Source: Vibrio diabolicus
GTDB taxonomy: Bacteria > Pseudomonadota > Gammaproteobacteria > Enterobacterales > Vibrionaceae
Direction: 5' to 3'
DNA: 64,000 bases
NCBI GenBank assembly: GCA_001048675.1
Contig: CCKK01000002.1
Coordinates: 744,001 to 808,000, forward strand
Each line of letters opens with the position of its first letter. Position 1 is the stretch's first letter. Below are positions 48,208-57,239 of this stretch, piece by piece. The notes beneath the pieces are model-generated. The model was not told where the DNA came from. It worked only from the letters and a program-made list of their open reading frames with translations, and made no database searches. The position numbers and the translations under genes were made by a program.

Positions 48208-48810
48208 ATGAACTTTCTAGCCCACCTGCATATCGCAGACCACTGTAACAGCCATTTATTGGGAAACTTGCTTGGAGACTTCGTAAAAGGAGATCCAAGC
48301 AAGCTGTATGAATGTGATATCTCGAACGGCATCAAATTGCATAGATTTGTTGACCGCATTACCGATCACCATCCTATTGTTAACGAATGCAAACCTCACT
48401 TCAAAGGTACTGCGCGGCGCTTTGCCCCTATCGCTCTCGATATGTTCTGGGACCATTGTCTCGCAAAACACTGGAACGACTTTTATGCCGTATCTCTCGA
48501 ACACTTTGTTGATTCGGCATACGAGCGAGTAAACCGTGACGTTAATGAACATTTGCCGCCGCGTTTTTTGGTGCTCCACAGCCGGATGTGGCACGGTCGA
48601 TGGCTTCAGTCATACCAAGACCTGGATAATATCGAATTTGCATTACATCGAATGTCGCAAAGAAGCCCGAGAATGGCTGACCTTACTACAACATTTAAAG
48701 TGATTGAGAGTGATTACACATTATTGGAAGAGAAGTTCTCGACACTCTATCGAGACGTTTTACGTCAGTCGTATGATTTTCAGCAACATCTTATTGATTC
48801 AGCCCAATGA
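48208..48810 (+). CDS. acpH: Acyl carrier protein phosphodiesterase
   Basis: 200 aa, full length for AcpH, an HD-type metal enzyme. MNFLAHLHIADHCNSHLLGNLLGDFVKGD (typical N-terminus), IKLHRFVDRITDHHP (HD motif) and RFAPIALDMFWDHCLAKHW. Removes phosphopantetheine from acyl carrier protein. The start has only a weak Shine-Dalgarno. Confidence 0.92.
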   Translation: MNFLAHLHIADHCNSHLLGNLLGDFVKGDPSKLYECDISNGIKLHRFVDRITDHHPIVNECKPHFKGTARRFAPIALDMFWDHCLAKHWNDFYAVSLEHFVDSAYERVNRDVNEHLPPRFLVLHSRMWHGRWLQSYQDLDNIEFALHRMSQRSPRMADLTTTFKVIESDYTLLEEKFSTLYRDVLRQSYDFQQHLIDSAQ

Positions 48811-48877
48811 GATAGAAAAGTAGTATGGCTATTGGGGCTCTGGTAAACTCTGCGCTCCAAAAATAATGAGGTTACAC

Positions 48878-50137
48878 ATGTCTGTTAATTTTGCTGACTT
48901 AGGCATTGAACAAAAGCTAATCGAGACGCTAAGCAATCTAAATATCGTGACGCCAACACCAGTGCAAGAAAAGTCTATTCCACATGTCCTTGAAGGAAAG
49001 AACTTACTTGCTGCTGCACAAACTGGTACGGGGAAAACAGCTGCGTTTGGTTTACCTATTATACAAACCGTTCAGCAAAAGAAACTCAACGGTACGCCTC
49101 AAGCATTGATTTTGGTTCCAACACGCGAGCTTGCGCAGCAGGTATTTGATAATTTGAATCAGTACTCTGCACAAACAGAACTTCGCATTGTGTGTGTTTA
49201 TGGTGGTACAAGCATTGGCGTACAAAAAAGGAAGTTAGAAGAGGGCGCTGATATGTTGATTGCAACACCAGGCCGCCTTTTGGATCATCTGTTTAATGGC
49301 AACGTAAACATCTCCAAAACCAGTATACTTGTTCTAGACGAAGCCGACCGTATGTTAGATATGGGATTCTGGCCTGACTTGCAACGCATCTTCCGACGTT
49401 TACCCGCCGAAAAACAGATCCTGTTGTTCTCTGCGACATTTGAAAAGCGAATCAAGACTATTGCGTACAAACTCATGGAATCGCCGATTGAAGTTGAAGT
49501 GTCACCAGCAAACACGACGGCTGAAACGGTAAAACAGATGGTTTATCCGGTAGACAAAAAGCGTAAACGTGAATTATTGGCGTACTTGATTGGCTCGCGA
49601 AATTGGCAGCAAGTGCTTGTATTTACAAAAACTAAGCAAGGTAGCGATGAGCTAGCAAAAGAGCTTAAGTTAGATGGCATAAAAGCGGTTTCAATTAACG
49701 GGGATAAGTCACAGGGTGCGCGTCAAAGAGCGTTGGATGAGTTCAAACAAGGTAAGGTGCGTGCGTTGATTGCGACAGATGTAGCTGCACGAGGACTGGA
49801 TATTCAAGAGTTAGAGCAAGTGGTGAACTTTGATATGCCATTTAAAGCCGAAGATTATGTCCACCGTATAGGCCGTACTGGCCGTGCAGGAAAGTCAGGT
49901 TTAGCTGTCTCTCTAATGAGTCGGGATGAAGAATATTTATTGCATGCTATCGAGAATTTGCTTGATCAACGCCTACCGCAAGAATGGTTGGCAGGCTTCG
50001 AGCCAAGCCTTATAGAAGAAGTCGAGCCTGAGAAAAATGGTAGTGGACGCCGTCGAAGCCGTTCATCAGAGAAGCGTAAGCTAAAAGCAAAATTAGCGAT
50101 TCATAAGAACCGTGGTAAATCACGTAACTCTCGCTAA
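48878..50137 (+). CDS. DEAD-box RNA helicase (RhlE-like)
   Basis: 419 aa from ATG 48878, chosen because GAGG lies 7-8 bases upstream; the ATG at 48866 overlaps that site. Q motif TPTPVQ, motif I AAQTGTGKT, Ib TPGR, II LDEAD, III SAT, V ATDVAARGLDIQ, VI HRIGRTGRAG, and a basic C-terminal tail (RRRSRSSEKRKLKAKLA). Probably involved in ribosome assembly or mRNA turnover. Confidence 0.92.
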   Translation: MSVNFADLGIEQKLIETLSNLNIVTPTPVQEKSIPHVLEGKNLLAAAQTGTGKTAAFGLPIIQTVQQKKLNGTPQALILVPTRELAQQVFDNLNQYSAQTELRIVCVYGGTSIGVQKRKLEEGADMLIATPGRLLDHLFNGNVNISKTSILVLDEADRMLDMGFWPDLQRIFRRLPAEKQILLFSATFEKRIKTIAYKLMESPIEVEVSPANTTAETVKQMVYPVDKKRKRELLAYLIGSRNWQQVLVFTKTKQGSDELAKELKLDGIKAVSINGDKSQGARQRALDEFKQGKVRALIATDVAARGLDIQELEQVVNFDMPFKAEDYVHRIGRTGRAGKSGLAVSLMSRDEEYLLHAIENLLDQRLPQEWLAGFEPSLIEEVEPEKNGSGRRRSRSSEKRKLKAKLAIHKNRGKSRNSR

Positions 50138-50164
50138 ACCGCACAAACTTTTGTTCTTACATAG

Positions 50165-50953
50165 TCAGGCTGTTTTTGCCTCTTCATAAACGTCTAACGT
50201 TTGCGGGATAGCGAGTAGGTATCCTTGATACATATCGAAACCGAGTTTTTTCATTAAGTTAAGTTGATGCTCGGTTTCAATTCCTTCGATAACGGTTTTA
50301 GAACGCAACGTTCTTGCTAGTGATAATGCATCGACTAGAGCTTTCCAGTCACCATTTTCGTATCTCAGCATTAACGAGCGATCCATTTTTATTATGTCTG
50401 GACGAACGCCTTTCACTCGTTCAATTGTTGATGCATTGACGCCATAATCGTCGATCGCCAATTTAAACCCGCCTTGGCTTAACTCACGAGCTGCTTGCGA
50501 CAAAGAGGACTCGTCTTCTACGTTCAACTCAAGCAACTCCATGACGATTTGTTCATTGACTAAATGAGATTGATAAATGGTTTGTTTTAGCAGCCTATTG
50601 TACGTGATGTCTCTGGCTAGTATTTTTGCTGCTTCTGGTAATACATTAAGAAACAGGTGTTTATTGTGAAAGTGAGATTGGGCAAAGTTTTTGATATGAA
50701 TTAGGCGACTTAAGCGTTCAACATTGAGTAGGTCTTGAGCGGCAATGATTTTTGATTGGAAAAACTGATCTGGCCTGATCATGGCACCATTAGCATTGGT
50801 AATTCTTACTAGTGCCTCAAGTCCAACGATAGAAATATCTTTTTTATATATAGGTTGAAAGACACTTCGAAGAGTGAGCTTTGCGTATTTCGCAATATAT
50901 TGCCCGTCGGCTTGTTTGCGGATGCAACTAAGAAGTTGCGAGGTGCTCATCAT
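50165..50953 (-). CDS. Stand-alone EAL-domain phosphodiesterase, second copy
   Basis: 262 aa. EAL core with LEALVRI, FLNVLPE, IVMELLE, LAIDDYGVNAS, PDIIKMDRS, VIEGIET and YQGYLLAIP. Catalytic residues kept (DDYG instead of DDFG). No GGDEF, sensory or membrane part. Shares the QPI and IRPD N-terminal layout with the protein at 27357-28175, so the two look like paralogues. Confidence 0.88.
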   Translation of the reverse strand: MMSTSQLLSCIRKQADGQYIAKYAKLTLRSVFQPIYKKDISIVGLEALVRITNANGAMIRPDQFFQSKIIAAQDLLNVERLSRLIHIKNFAQSHFHNKHLFLNVLPEAAKILARDITYNRLLKQTIYQSHLVNEQIVMELLELNVEDESSLSQAARELSQGGFKLAIDDYGVNASTIERVKGVRPDIIKMDRSLMLRYENGDWKALVDALSLARTLRSKTVIEGIETEHQLNLMKKLGFDMYQGYLLAIPQTLDVYEEAKTA

Positions 50954-51139
50954 TGTTACAACAACCTAAATCAATGCTTCTACATCAGCGCTATCGCGCT
51001 AATTTTTTATTTCATTGGCAGTGAATCTAAGTGGGCTCATGAACTCAAGCAAGAATGATGGTAAGAGATGATTAGATTTGTCGAGTGATATCAAACAAAT
51101 TGATGAAATGACTGACAATCTTCCTAATGCAATTTGATG

Positions 51140-51772
51140 TTACCATTGTAGTACTGCATACAGTTGTAAGTATTTTCTGACCAACTGTTGTTTGTTCGAG
51201 CGACGCAAAGGATGACCAAACTTAATGTAACAAGGGCTAATGCCAAATCGAGTGTCTAACGATTGCGTGAGCTGCGATTCGCTGGTGTACAGCGTGATGC
51301 CTTGCTCCGTGTATTCGTTGATCTGATCGGGCAGTTCACCCATCCACCAATGAAGCAACTCTCGGCTCGTTTTGCTGCGACTGATCCAATGATCACAAAC
51401 TAAAAAGAGTAGATCATTCGGTTGCAGTGCATAACCATATTCGCTTTGCCATTCCGTAATTGATGAGAGTAAGTTTTCTCGACAAGATTTTCCCGCACTG
51501 ACCATATGGTGACTCAGGACCCAAACCGTGCCTATTTCAGATGAAATACGATAGTGATGAGGCAGATCCGGCGTATTTAAAACTTCAATTGGTTTTACCA
51601 CACTGTTGTATCCGAAGTGACGGAAAGTGTGTTCCATTCGTCTTGAAAACGCGAGACCAAGATGATGCTCACTCATGCCTTGGTTATGTACCGCAGGGTA
51701 ATGCTTTTCACACAGCTTAAGACAGTCGTCTTGAAAATCATTAACACTTTGAATCACTAGGTCGAGTAGCAA
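51140..51772 (-). CDS. Conserved hypothetical protein
   Basis: 210 aa from a TTG at 51772 with AAGGGA 6 bases before it (a TTG at 51808 would add 12 hydrophobic residues without a site). No signal peptide, no membrane segment in the chosen form. It contains VWVLSHHMVSAGKSCRENLLSSITEWQ and LLHWWMGELPDQI, Trp- and His-rich. I do not recognise the family. Single gene. Confidence 0.6.
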   Translation of the reverse strand: MLLDLVIQSVNDFQDDCLKLCEKHYPAVHNQGMSEHHLGLAFSRRMEHTFRHFGYNSVVKPIEVLNTPDLPHHYRISSEIGTVWVLSHHMVSAGKSCRENLLSSITEWQSEYGYALQPNDLLFLVCDHWISRSKTSRELLHWWMGELPDQINEYTEQGITLYTSESQLTQSLDTRFGISPCYIKFGHPLRRSNKQQLVRKYLQLYAVLQW

Positions 51773-51958
51773 AGAATATCCCTTAATAATTAACAAAACG
51801 AACTGCAAAAGGTTAGCATAGTCTTTTGAGAATAGACTAATTTACTTCGGCAACTTCTTGATCTAAACACCAAATTTCTCACAAATGATCGCGCCTACTC
51901 TTTAAGAGAGCAAGACGATAGAAGCACACATAGAACAAAATTCTGAAAAAGGGCAAAG

Positions 51959-52201
51959 ATGATAAAGTTAGAACGTGCGCAAAAAGAAACGCTGGCAACC
52001 GCCATTCAAGATTATATGCAGGACGAACTAGATGTTGAGATTGGCCAGTTCGATAGTGAATTTCTTATTGATTTCATTACAGAAAAACTAGGGCCAATTT
52101 ATTACAACAAGGGGGTGGAAGATGCAAAATCACTGGTTGAACGTAGAATGTTAGAAGTGTCAGAAGAGCTGTATGAGATAGAACAAGAAGTTAAGCTGTA
52201 A
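51959..52201 (+). CDS. DUF2164 family protein
   Basis: 80 aa. The pattern YMQDELDVEIGQFDSEFLIDFITEKLGPIYYNKGVEDA is the DUF2164 signature. Cytoplasmic, function unknown. ATG start with a weak site upstream. Confidence 0.85.
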   Translation: MIKLERAQKETLATAIQDYMQDELDVEIGQFDSEFLIDFITEKLGPIYYNKGVEDAKSLVERRMLEVSEELYEIEQEVKL

Positions 52202-52375
52202 GTTTCAGTTTTATAAACGATTTAAAGTTCCTTCAAAAAATTCGAACAACTTGATAGATACGGTGCCATTGGCTGGATGTAAATGATGGTAAATAATCTG
52301 TTTCATATGACGTAAATAGGTTAATGTAGTGTTTCTTGCTCAACATTAACTTAGGAATATATCTAGGAACTTGAG

Positions 52376-52915
52376 ATGGATACACTGGTAAAGAATTACA
52401 ACCTTACTGCACGCGTGATGCACTGGTTATCTGCGCTGTGCATTATTGGTCTATTTGCAGTGGGTTTGTGGATGGTTGACCTTAGCTATTACAGCGAATG
52501 GTATCGAACTGCGCCACATTACCATCGCTCTGTCGGTATTTTACTCGCTATTTTAACTTTGGCACGCATTGTATGGAAACATGTTACGTCGTCACCAAAG
52601 GTAGAAGGCAAACCTTACGAAGTGCTTGCTGCTAAAGCGGCGCATGGTGTTATGTACCTACTATTGGTCACCATCTTTGTTTCAGGTTACCTCATTTCAA
52701 CGTCTGATGGACGCGGTATCGAAGTGTTTAATTGGTTTACCGTGCCAGGAGCGGGAGAGTTATTCCCAGGACAATCAGACATAGCGGGTGAAATTCACTT
52801 CTACGCAGCTTGGGCCGTCATCCTGATAGCAGGTTTGCACGCTATTGCTGCGCTAAAACACCACTTTATCGATAAAGACAACACATTAAGAAAAATGTTA
52901 GGAGCTTCAAAATGA
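52376..52915 (+). CDS. Cytochrome b561
   Basis: 179 aa, four membrane helices. Heme-ligand His candidates in ARVMHWLSALCIIGLF, APHYHRSVGIL, AAHGVMYLLLV and GLHAIAALKHHF. Transfers electrons across the inner membrane, probably from quinol. Its stop overlaps the next start (ATGA), so it is coupled to yceI, the usual arrangement of these two genes. Confidence 0.92.
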   Translation: MDTLVKNYNLTARVMHWLSALCIIGLFAVGLWMVDLSYYSEWYRTAPHYHRSVGILLAILTLARIVWKHVTSSPKVEGKPYEVLAAKAAHGVMYLLLVTIFVSGYLISTSDGRGIEVFNWFTVPGAGELFPGQSDIAGEIHFYAAWAVILIAGLHAIAALKHHFIDKDNTLRKMLGASK

Positions 52916-53481
52916 AAAAGTCACTCTTCGCTACAGGATTAGCTATCGCTATGGCACTACCATTTGGTGCGCAAGCTGCAGATTATGTCATCGATACCAA
53001 AGGTGCTCACGCTTCAATTAACTTTAAAGTTAGTCACTTGGGTTACAGCTTCATCAAAGGTCGTTTCAATACATTTTCTGGTGACTTTTCTTTTGATGAG
53101 AACAACATTGCTGATTCAAAAGTGAATGTTGTTGTTGATACAACTAGCTTAGACTCCAACCACGCTGAACGTGACAAGCACATTCGTAGTGGTGATTTCA
53201 TTGATGCTGGCAAATACAGCGAAGCGACCTTTAAAAGCACAAAAGTGGTTGATAAAGGCAATGGCAAGCTAGATGTAACTGGTGATCTAACGCTACACGG
53301 TGTTACTAAGCCTATTACTATCGAAGCTGAATTCGTTGGCGCAGGTAGTGACCCATGGGGTGGTGAGCGCGCTGGCTTCGTTGGTAACACTCGCCTTGAG
53401 CTTGCTGACTTTGATATCCCAGTAATGGGTGCTTCAAGCTATGTTGATATGGAACTTCATATCGAAGGCGTTAAGAAGTAA
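52912..53481 (+). CDS. YceI-family periplasmic isoprenoid-binding protein
   Basis: 189 aa. Signal peptide MKKSLFATGLAIAMALPFGAQA, then the lipocalin-like YceI barrel (YVIDTKGAHASINFKVSHLGYSFIKGRFNTF; LHGVTKPITIEAEF; GASSYVDMELHIEGVKK). Binds polyisoprenoids such as ubiquinone precursors, which fits its b561 partner. A terminator follows. Confidence 0.93.
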   Translation: MKKSLFATGLAIAMALPFGAQAADYVIDTKGAHASINFKVSHLGYSFIKGRFNTFSGDFSFDENNIADSKVNVVVDTTSLDSNHAERDKHIRSGDFIDAGKYSEATFKSTKVVDKGNGKLDVTGDLTLHGVTKPITIEAEFVGAGSDPWGGERAGFVGNTRLELADFDIPVMGASSYVDMELHIEGVKK

Positions 53482-53502
53482 CGAACTTCTTTTAGATACA
53501 GT

Positions 53503-53536
53503 AAAAGCGCTCTTCAACGGAAGAGCGCTTTTTTAT
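53503..53536. terminator. Terminator after yceI
   Basis: AAAAGCGCTCTTC / GAAGAGCGCTTTTTT, shared with the convergent formate-channel gene. Confidence 0.85.
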
Positions 53537-53619
53537 TACCTCAATCACAATCGACAACATTGGCAAGCCAGTCAGTGACAGCGATTGAAAGCCAACAGAC
53601 GTTGCAAGCGTTTAATGAA

Positions 53620-55071
53620 CTACGCTGTTTCTAACTCGTTTTTTTCTACTAGGTTTAAACGCTCACCAAAAATTGGGCGTAGTGCTGTTAATACTTCAGT
53701 ACGAGTAACAACACCGACCATCTGGCCATTTTCAAGTACAGGAAGTACTTGTGGCTTGCTCACTTTGATGCTTTTTGCGCGTTCTTCTAAAGATAAAGAC
53801 GTCATGCGAGTGGCGATGCCCATGCTGCTCGTTGGGTACAACTGCTCTTTATCGATACATAGGAATTCGACAACATCAACGAGACGATCACCAGCATCAA
53901 TTGCGACCACATCGCGGCTCATGATGTCGACGACTTTTTGGTCTTTCACCGGAATGTAGTCCTCACACCATAGTTCTACCATCACATCGTGAGCAGAGAA
54001 GAAGCCAACCAATCGATTTTGTACGTCTACAACAGGTGCGCTAGTTACGTTGTTATCAAGTAGCACATCCAGTGCGATTGCTATCGGTGTTTCTGCACTG
54101 ATGGTAACTGGTTTTGGGTTCATAATGTCTTTAACAAAAGATGCGTTTTTCATGGTGAAATCCTTAACTGACGAGAGTGTTGTAGTCGTTGTGATAGAAG
54201 ATATATTCGCTGCTTTTAGTTCTGGTCGGCGAAAAATACACCAGTTTGCAAGACCAACTAAAACCGCTCCGCCGACGATGTTGCCAAGCGTGACAGGAAT
54301 TAAGTTAGCGGTAATAAAGTGGCCAATATTTAAGTCTGCGTACTGTGAAGCGGGCACACCGACGGAGGCCCAAAAAGACTCAGGTGCAAAATTCGCGATA
54401 ACAATGCCAAGTGGAACCATAAACATGTTCGCGACACAGTGTTCAAAGCCACTGCTGACAAACATGGCCACAGGCATGATTGTCATTGCTGCTTTTGTCA
54501 TTGCATTTGCAGAGCTAAACGTTAACCAAATCGCGAGGCAGACCAATAGGTTACAAAGGATGCCGAGCGCAAACGCCTGAATGAGAGTGTGATGAAGCTT
54601 GTGCTGCGCGATGTTAAGCGCATTTAACCCCCATTGACCGCTATCCATTTGATAAAGACCAGCTGCAGTAACTAGCGCAAGTAGGAACATCGCACCAATG
54701 AAGTTGCCAACGTAAACCTTGCCCCAAATAGAAAGCATTTTTCCGAACGAGATTTGCTTATTGGCCCATGAGATACTGGAAAGAACTGAGCTGGTAAATA
54801 GTTCACCGCCGCAGATCACGATGAGGATCAAGCCCATACTAAATGCTAATCCGCCAGCAAGACGGCTTAAGCCCCAACCAGCGCCAGCGCTGCCAGTAGT
54901 CACTGTGATGTAAAACAAGAACGCCAATCCAATGAACGCGCCCGCCATGATGGCAAGACTCAGTGTCATACTGCTGGTTTTGTTTGCTTTACTTAACGCA
55001 AATTTTTCCGCTTCAGCCATCATTTCTTTTGGAGAAAAGTACTGGTGATTTTGAGAGCTGGTCACCGCCAT
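53620..55071 (-). CDS. Formate channel (FocA-type FNT) fused to a CBS-domain pair
   Basis: 483 aa. Residues 10-280 form a formate/nitrite channel: ICGGELFTSSV, GFEHCVANMFMVPLGI, and six helices. A 20-residue linker (AANISSITTTTTLSSVKDF) leads to a CBS pair (about 312-470: DIMNPKPVTISAETPIAIALDVLLDNNVTSAPVVD and QVLPVLENGQMVGVVTRTEVL). CBS pairs bind adenine nucleotides, so the channel may be gated by energy state. In the linker an in-frame ATG (54153) is preceded by AAGGA at ideal spacing, so a separate 177-aa CBS protein could also be made. It faces a LysR gene. Confidence 0.88.
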   Translation of the reverse strand: MAVTSSQNHQYFSPKEMMAEAEKFALSKANKTSSMTLSLAIMAGAFIGLAFLFYITVTTGSAGAGWGLSRLAGGLAFSMGLILIVICGGELFTSSVLSSISWANKQISFGKMLSIWGKVYVGNFIGAMFLLALVTAAGLYQMDSGQWGLNALNIAQHKLHHTLIQAFALGILCNLLVCLAIWLTFSSANAMTKAAMTIMPVAMFVSSGFEHCVANMFMVPLGIVIANFAPESFWASVGVPASQYADLNIGHFITANLIPVTLGNIVGGAVLVGLANWCIFRRPELKAANISSITTTTTLSSVKDFTMKNASFVKDIMNPKPVTISAETPIAIALDVLLDNNVTSAPVVDVQNRLVGFFSAHDVMVELWCEDYIPVKDQKVVDIMSRDVVAIDAGDRLVDVVEFLCIDKEQLYPTSSMGIATRMTSLSLEERAKSIKVSKPQVLPVLENGQMVGVVTRTEVLTALRPIFGERLNLVEKNELETA

Positions 55072-55147
55072 ATTGACTCCTTAATTTGTAATCGCATAAA
55101 AATTCCTTGGTTATTAACTCAAAAATGAAATTGTTGTTTTTATTTAG

Positions 55148-55185
55148 AAGCCTCAATGACTTCAGTCTCAAAGTCATTGAGGCTT
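55148..55185. repeat. Perfect 15-bp hairpin in the leader of the formate-channel gene
   Basis: AAGCCTCAATGACTT / AAGTCATTGAGGCTT around an 8-base loop, 77 bases before the channel gene. No T run on either side, so not a clear terminator. Confidence 0.6.
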
Positions 55186-55260
55186 GCGGTGTTCCCGAAC
55201 CGCACAGTCAGAATAAGGAGAAGGGTTTGGTAGGTAAAATTGATAATATTTAGAAACCTC

Positions 55261-55275
55261 ATCAAATTAATTGAT
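55261..55275. promoter_or_regulatory. LysR-type box
   Basis: ATCAAATTAATTGAT, an inverted repeat with the T-N11-A layout of LysR sites, between the LysR gene and the formate-channel gene. Confidence 0.5.
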
Positions 55276-55375
55276 AACTTTATGCGGCTAGGTAAAATGA
55301 ACTCTATTGCTTATTGGGGCATGTTTTTAACGATTGTGAGGGTATGAAAAATACTCACCAATAATGGAGGACACT

Positions 55376-56281
55376 TTGCGCTACTCACTTAAGCAATTAG
55401 CGGTTTTTGACGCAGTTGCAGATACCGGCAGTGTAAGCCAGGCCGCAGAGAAACTGGCTTTGACACAATCAGCGACAAGTATGTCGCTTGCGCAATTAGA
55501 AAAAATGCTTGGCAGGCCTTTATTTGAGAGGCAGGGCAAGCAAATGGCGTTAACCCATTGGGGTATGTGGTTACGACCAAAAGCAAAACGCTTATTACAA
55601 GACGCACTGCAGATTGAAATGGGCTTTTATGAGCAACATTTGTTAAGCGGTGAGATTCGCATGGGCGCGAGTCAAACTCCGGCAGAGCATCTGGTTCCAG
55701 ACCTTATCAGTATCATTGATAATGACTTTCCAGAAATGCGTATTTCCCTTGGTGTGCAGAGTACAAAAGGGGTTATTGATGGCGTATTAGATTATAAATA
55801 TGATTTAGGGATCATCGAGGGACGTTGTGACGATAACCGTTTGCACCAAGAAGTCTGGTGCCGAGACCATCTTACTGTTGTCGCTGCATCTCATCATCCT
55901 TTTGCTCGCAATCAATCTGTAAGCCTCGCGCAGTTAGAACAAGCGAAGTGGGTGTTGAGAGAGCATGGCTCTGGCACACGAAAAACATTTGATAGCTCTA
56001 TTCATCATCTAATTGAAGATTTGGATGTGTGGCGAGAGTACGAGCACGTTCCGGTGTTACGCAGCTTAGTTGCTAACGGCCAGTACCTTACTTGTTTACC
56101 GTATTTAGATGTAGAGCGATATATAGAAGCGGGTCATCTTGTTGCGTTAAATGTGCCCGAGCTAAAAATGGAAAGGACACTTTCATTTATATGGCGAGCT
56201 GATATGGCAGAAAACCCACTAGTCGACTGCATTAAACGAGAAGGTCTGCGCATGATGAAAGGTAAGCCTTCGGTATTGTAA
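55376..56281 (+). CDS. LysR-family regulator
   Basis: 301 aa from a TTG at 55376 (MRYSLKQLAVFDAVADTGSVSQAAEKLALTQSATS), placed 5 bases after GGAGG; the ATG at 55364 sits before that site. N-terminal winged HTH, then the effector-binding domain (ILSGEIRMGASQTPAEHLVP ...). Likely controls the divergent formate-channel gene, by arrangement. Confidence 0.85.
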   Translation: MRYSLKQLAVFDAVADTGSVSQAAEKLALTQSATSMSLAQLEKMLGRPLFERQGKQMALTHWGMWLRPKAKRLLQDALQIEMGFYEQHLLSGEIRMGASQTPAEHLVPDLISIIDNDFPEMRISLGVQSTKGVIDGVLDYKYDLGIIEGRCDDNRLHQEVWCRDHLTVVAASHHPFARNQSVSLAQLEQAKWVLREHGSGTRKTFDSSIHHLIEDLDVWREYEHVPVLRSLVANGQYLTCLPYLDVERYIEAGHLVALNVPELKMERTLSFIWRADMAENPLVDCIKREGLRMMKGKPSVL

Positions 56282-56321
56282 GTTACTACTCAATACACGC
56301 AATAAACTCTAGAAGCACAGC

Positions 56322-56355
56322 AATGCCACTCGCTTAATGGTGAGTGGCATATTTC
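56322..56355 (+). terminator. Weak terminator after the LysR gene
   Basis: AATGCCACTC / GAGTGGCATA stem, then ATTTCTAT. In the 320-base gap to the next gene. Confidence 0.5.
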
Positions 56356-56486
56356 TATGTACAGTATTGGAGCTATCCAACACACATCCTTTTTACCTAG
56401 CACTAGAAATACTCATTCCCTAAATCTGTTGATTTATCGGTTGCGTCAAACTTTTAGTGCAAGTCATGAAATTGTTATAACCTTAT

Positions 56487-56502
56487 TGTGATCATTATCA
56501 CC
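56487..56502. promoter_or_regulatory. CRP-type site upstream of the DUF1097 gene
   Basis: TGTGA tcatta TCACC, nine of ten arm positions match the CRP consensus TGTGA-N6-TCACA. It lies about 105 bases before the start codon. Confidence 0.65.
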
Positions 56503-56605
56503 GATAAACAAGACTGATGTATCTAACATGTGTCCTTGATTTCAATGTATGAAGGCAGTTATTGAGCCATATGGGTACGATAATAGCCAAGCAGGTACGA
56601 CTACC

Positions 56606-57088
56606 ATGACGACACTTTTAGCTATCTCTATCACTACTGGAATTTTATCTGGCGTATGGGGTTGGATCGCCATTTCTTTAGGTTTGCTTTCTTGGGCTGG
56701 TTTTTTAGGTTGCACGAGCTACTTTGCTGCGCCAACTAGTGGATTGAAAGGACTTGGTATCAGCTTAATCACTAATATGACGGGTGTATTCTGGGCAATG
56801 GTAATTATCCACGGTTCAACTTACGCTGGTTTGGAAATTATCGGTTATGTGATTACCGCTATTGTGGCATTTTTCATGTGTATTCAAGCGAAACAGGCTT
56901 GGCTCGCGTACATTCCAGGCACTTTTATTGGTTCCTGCGCAACATTTGCCGCTGATGGAAACTGGCAACTTGTCATTCCATCTTTGCTGCTAGGTGGTGT
57001 GTTTGGTTATCTAATGAAAGCGACTGGACTTTGGTTGCATACGAAATCAAGCACTACTTCTTCTACGCTTGCTGAGCAAGCACAGTAG
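56606..57088 (+). CDS. DUF1097 inner-membrane protein (YcdZ-like)
   Basis: 160 aa from ATG 56606 (AGGT about 8 bases upstream); the ATG at 56549 would add 19 polar residues. Five or so membrane helices: TTGILSGVWGWIAISLGLLSW, GFLGCTSYFAAPT, LITNMTGVFWAMVIIHGSTY, AWLAYIPGTFIGSC and LVIPSLLLGGVFGYLMKATGLWL. Family of unknown function. The upstream CRP-type site suggests cAMP control. Confidence 0.8.
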   Translation: MTTLLAISITTGILSGVWGWIAISLGLLSWAGFLGCTSYFAAPTSGLKGLGISLITNMTGVFWAMVIIHGSTYAGLEIIGYVITAIVAFFMCIQAKQAWLAYIPGTFIGSCATFAADGNWQLVIPSLLLGGVFGYLMKATGLWLHTKSSTTSSTLAEQAQ

Positions 57089-57172
57089 TGAACCCCCGAT
57101 CTTATTTGTATCCACTGTGTATTGAGTTTTATCCCTCTCAATACCTTTAATCAAAATTAATGATGTTTGATA

Positions 57173-57204
57173 CAAGCACACCAATTTGGTGTGCTTTTTT
57201 TGTA
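57173..57204 (+). terminator. Terminator of the DUF1097 gene
   Basis: AAGCACACC aattt GGTGTGCTT followed by a run of T. Confidence 0.85.
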
Positions 57205-57239
57205 TTACAAGGCAAGGTGTGAGTGTGAAATACTCTAAC

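Noticed and set aside
48256..48594. 112-residue open frame opposite acpH
   Set aside because: Shadow of acpH, which has clear family motifs on the other strand.
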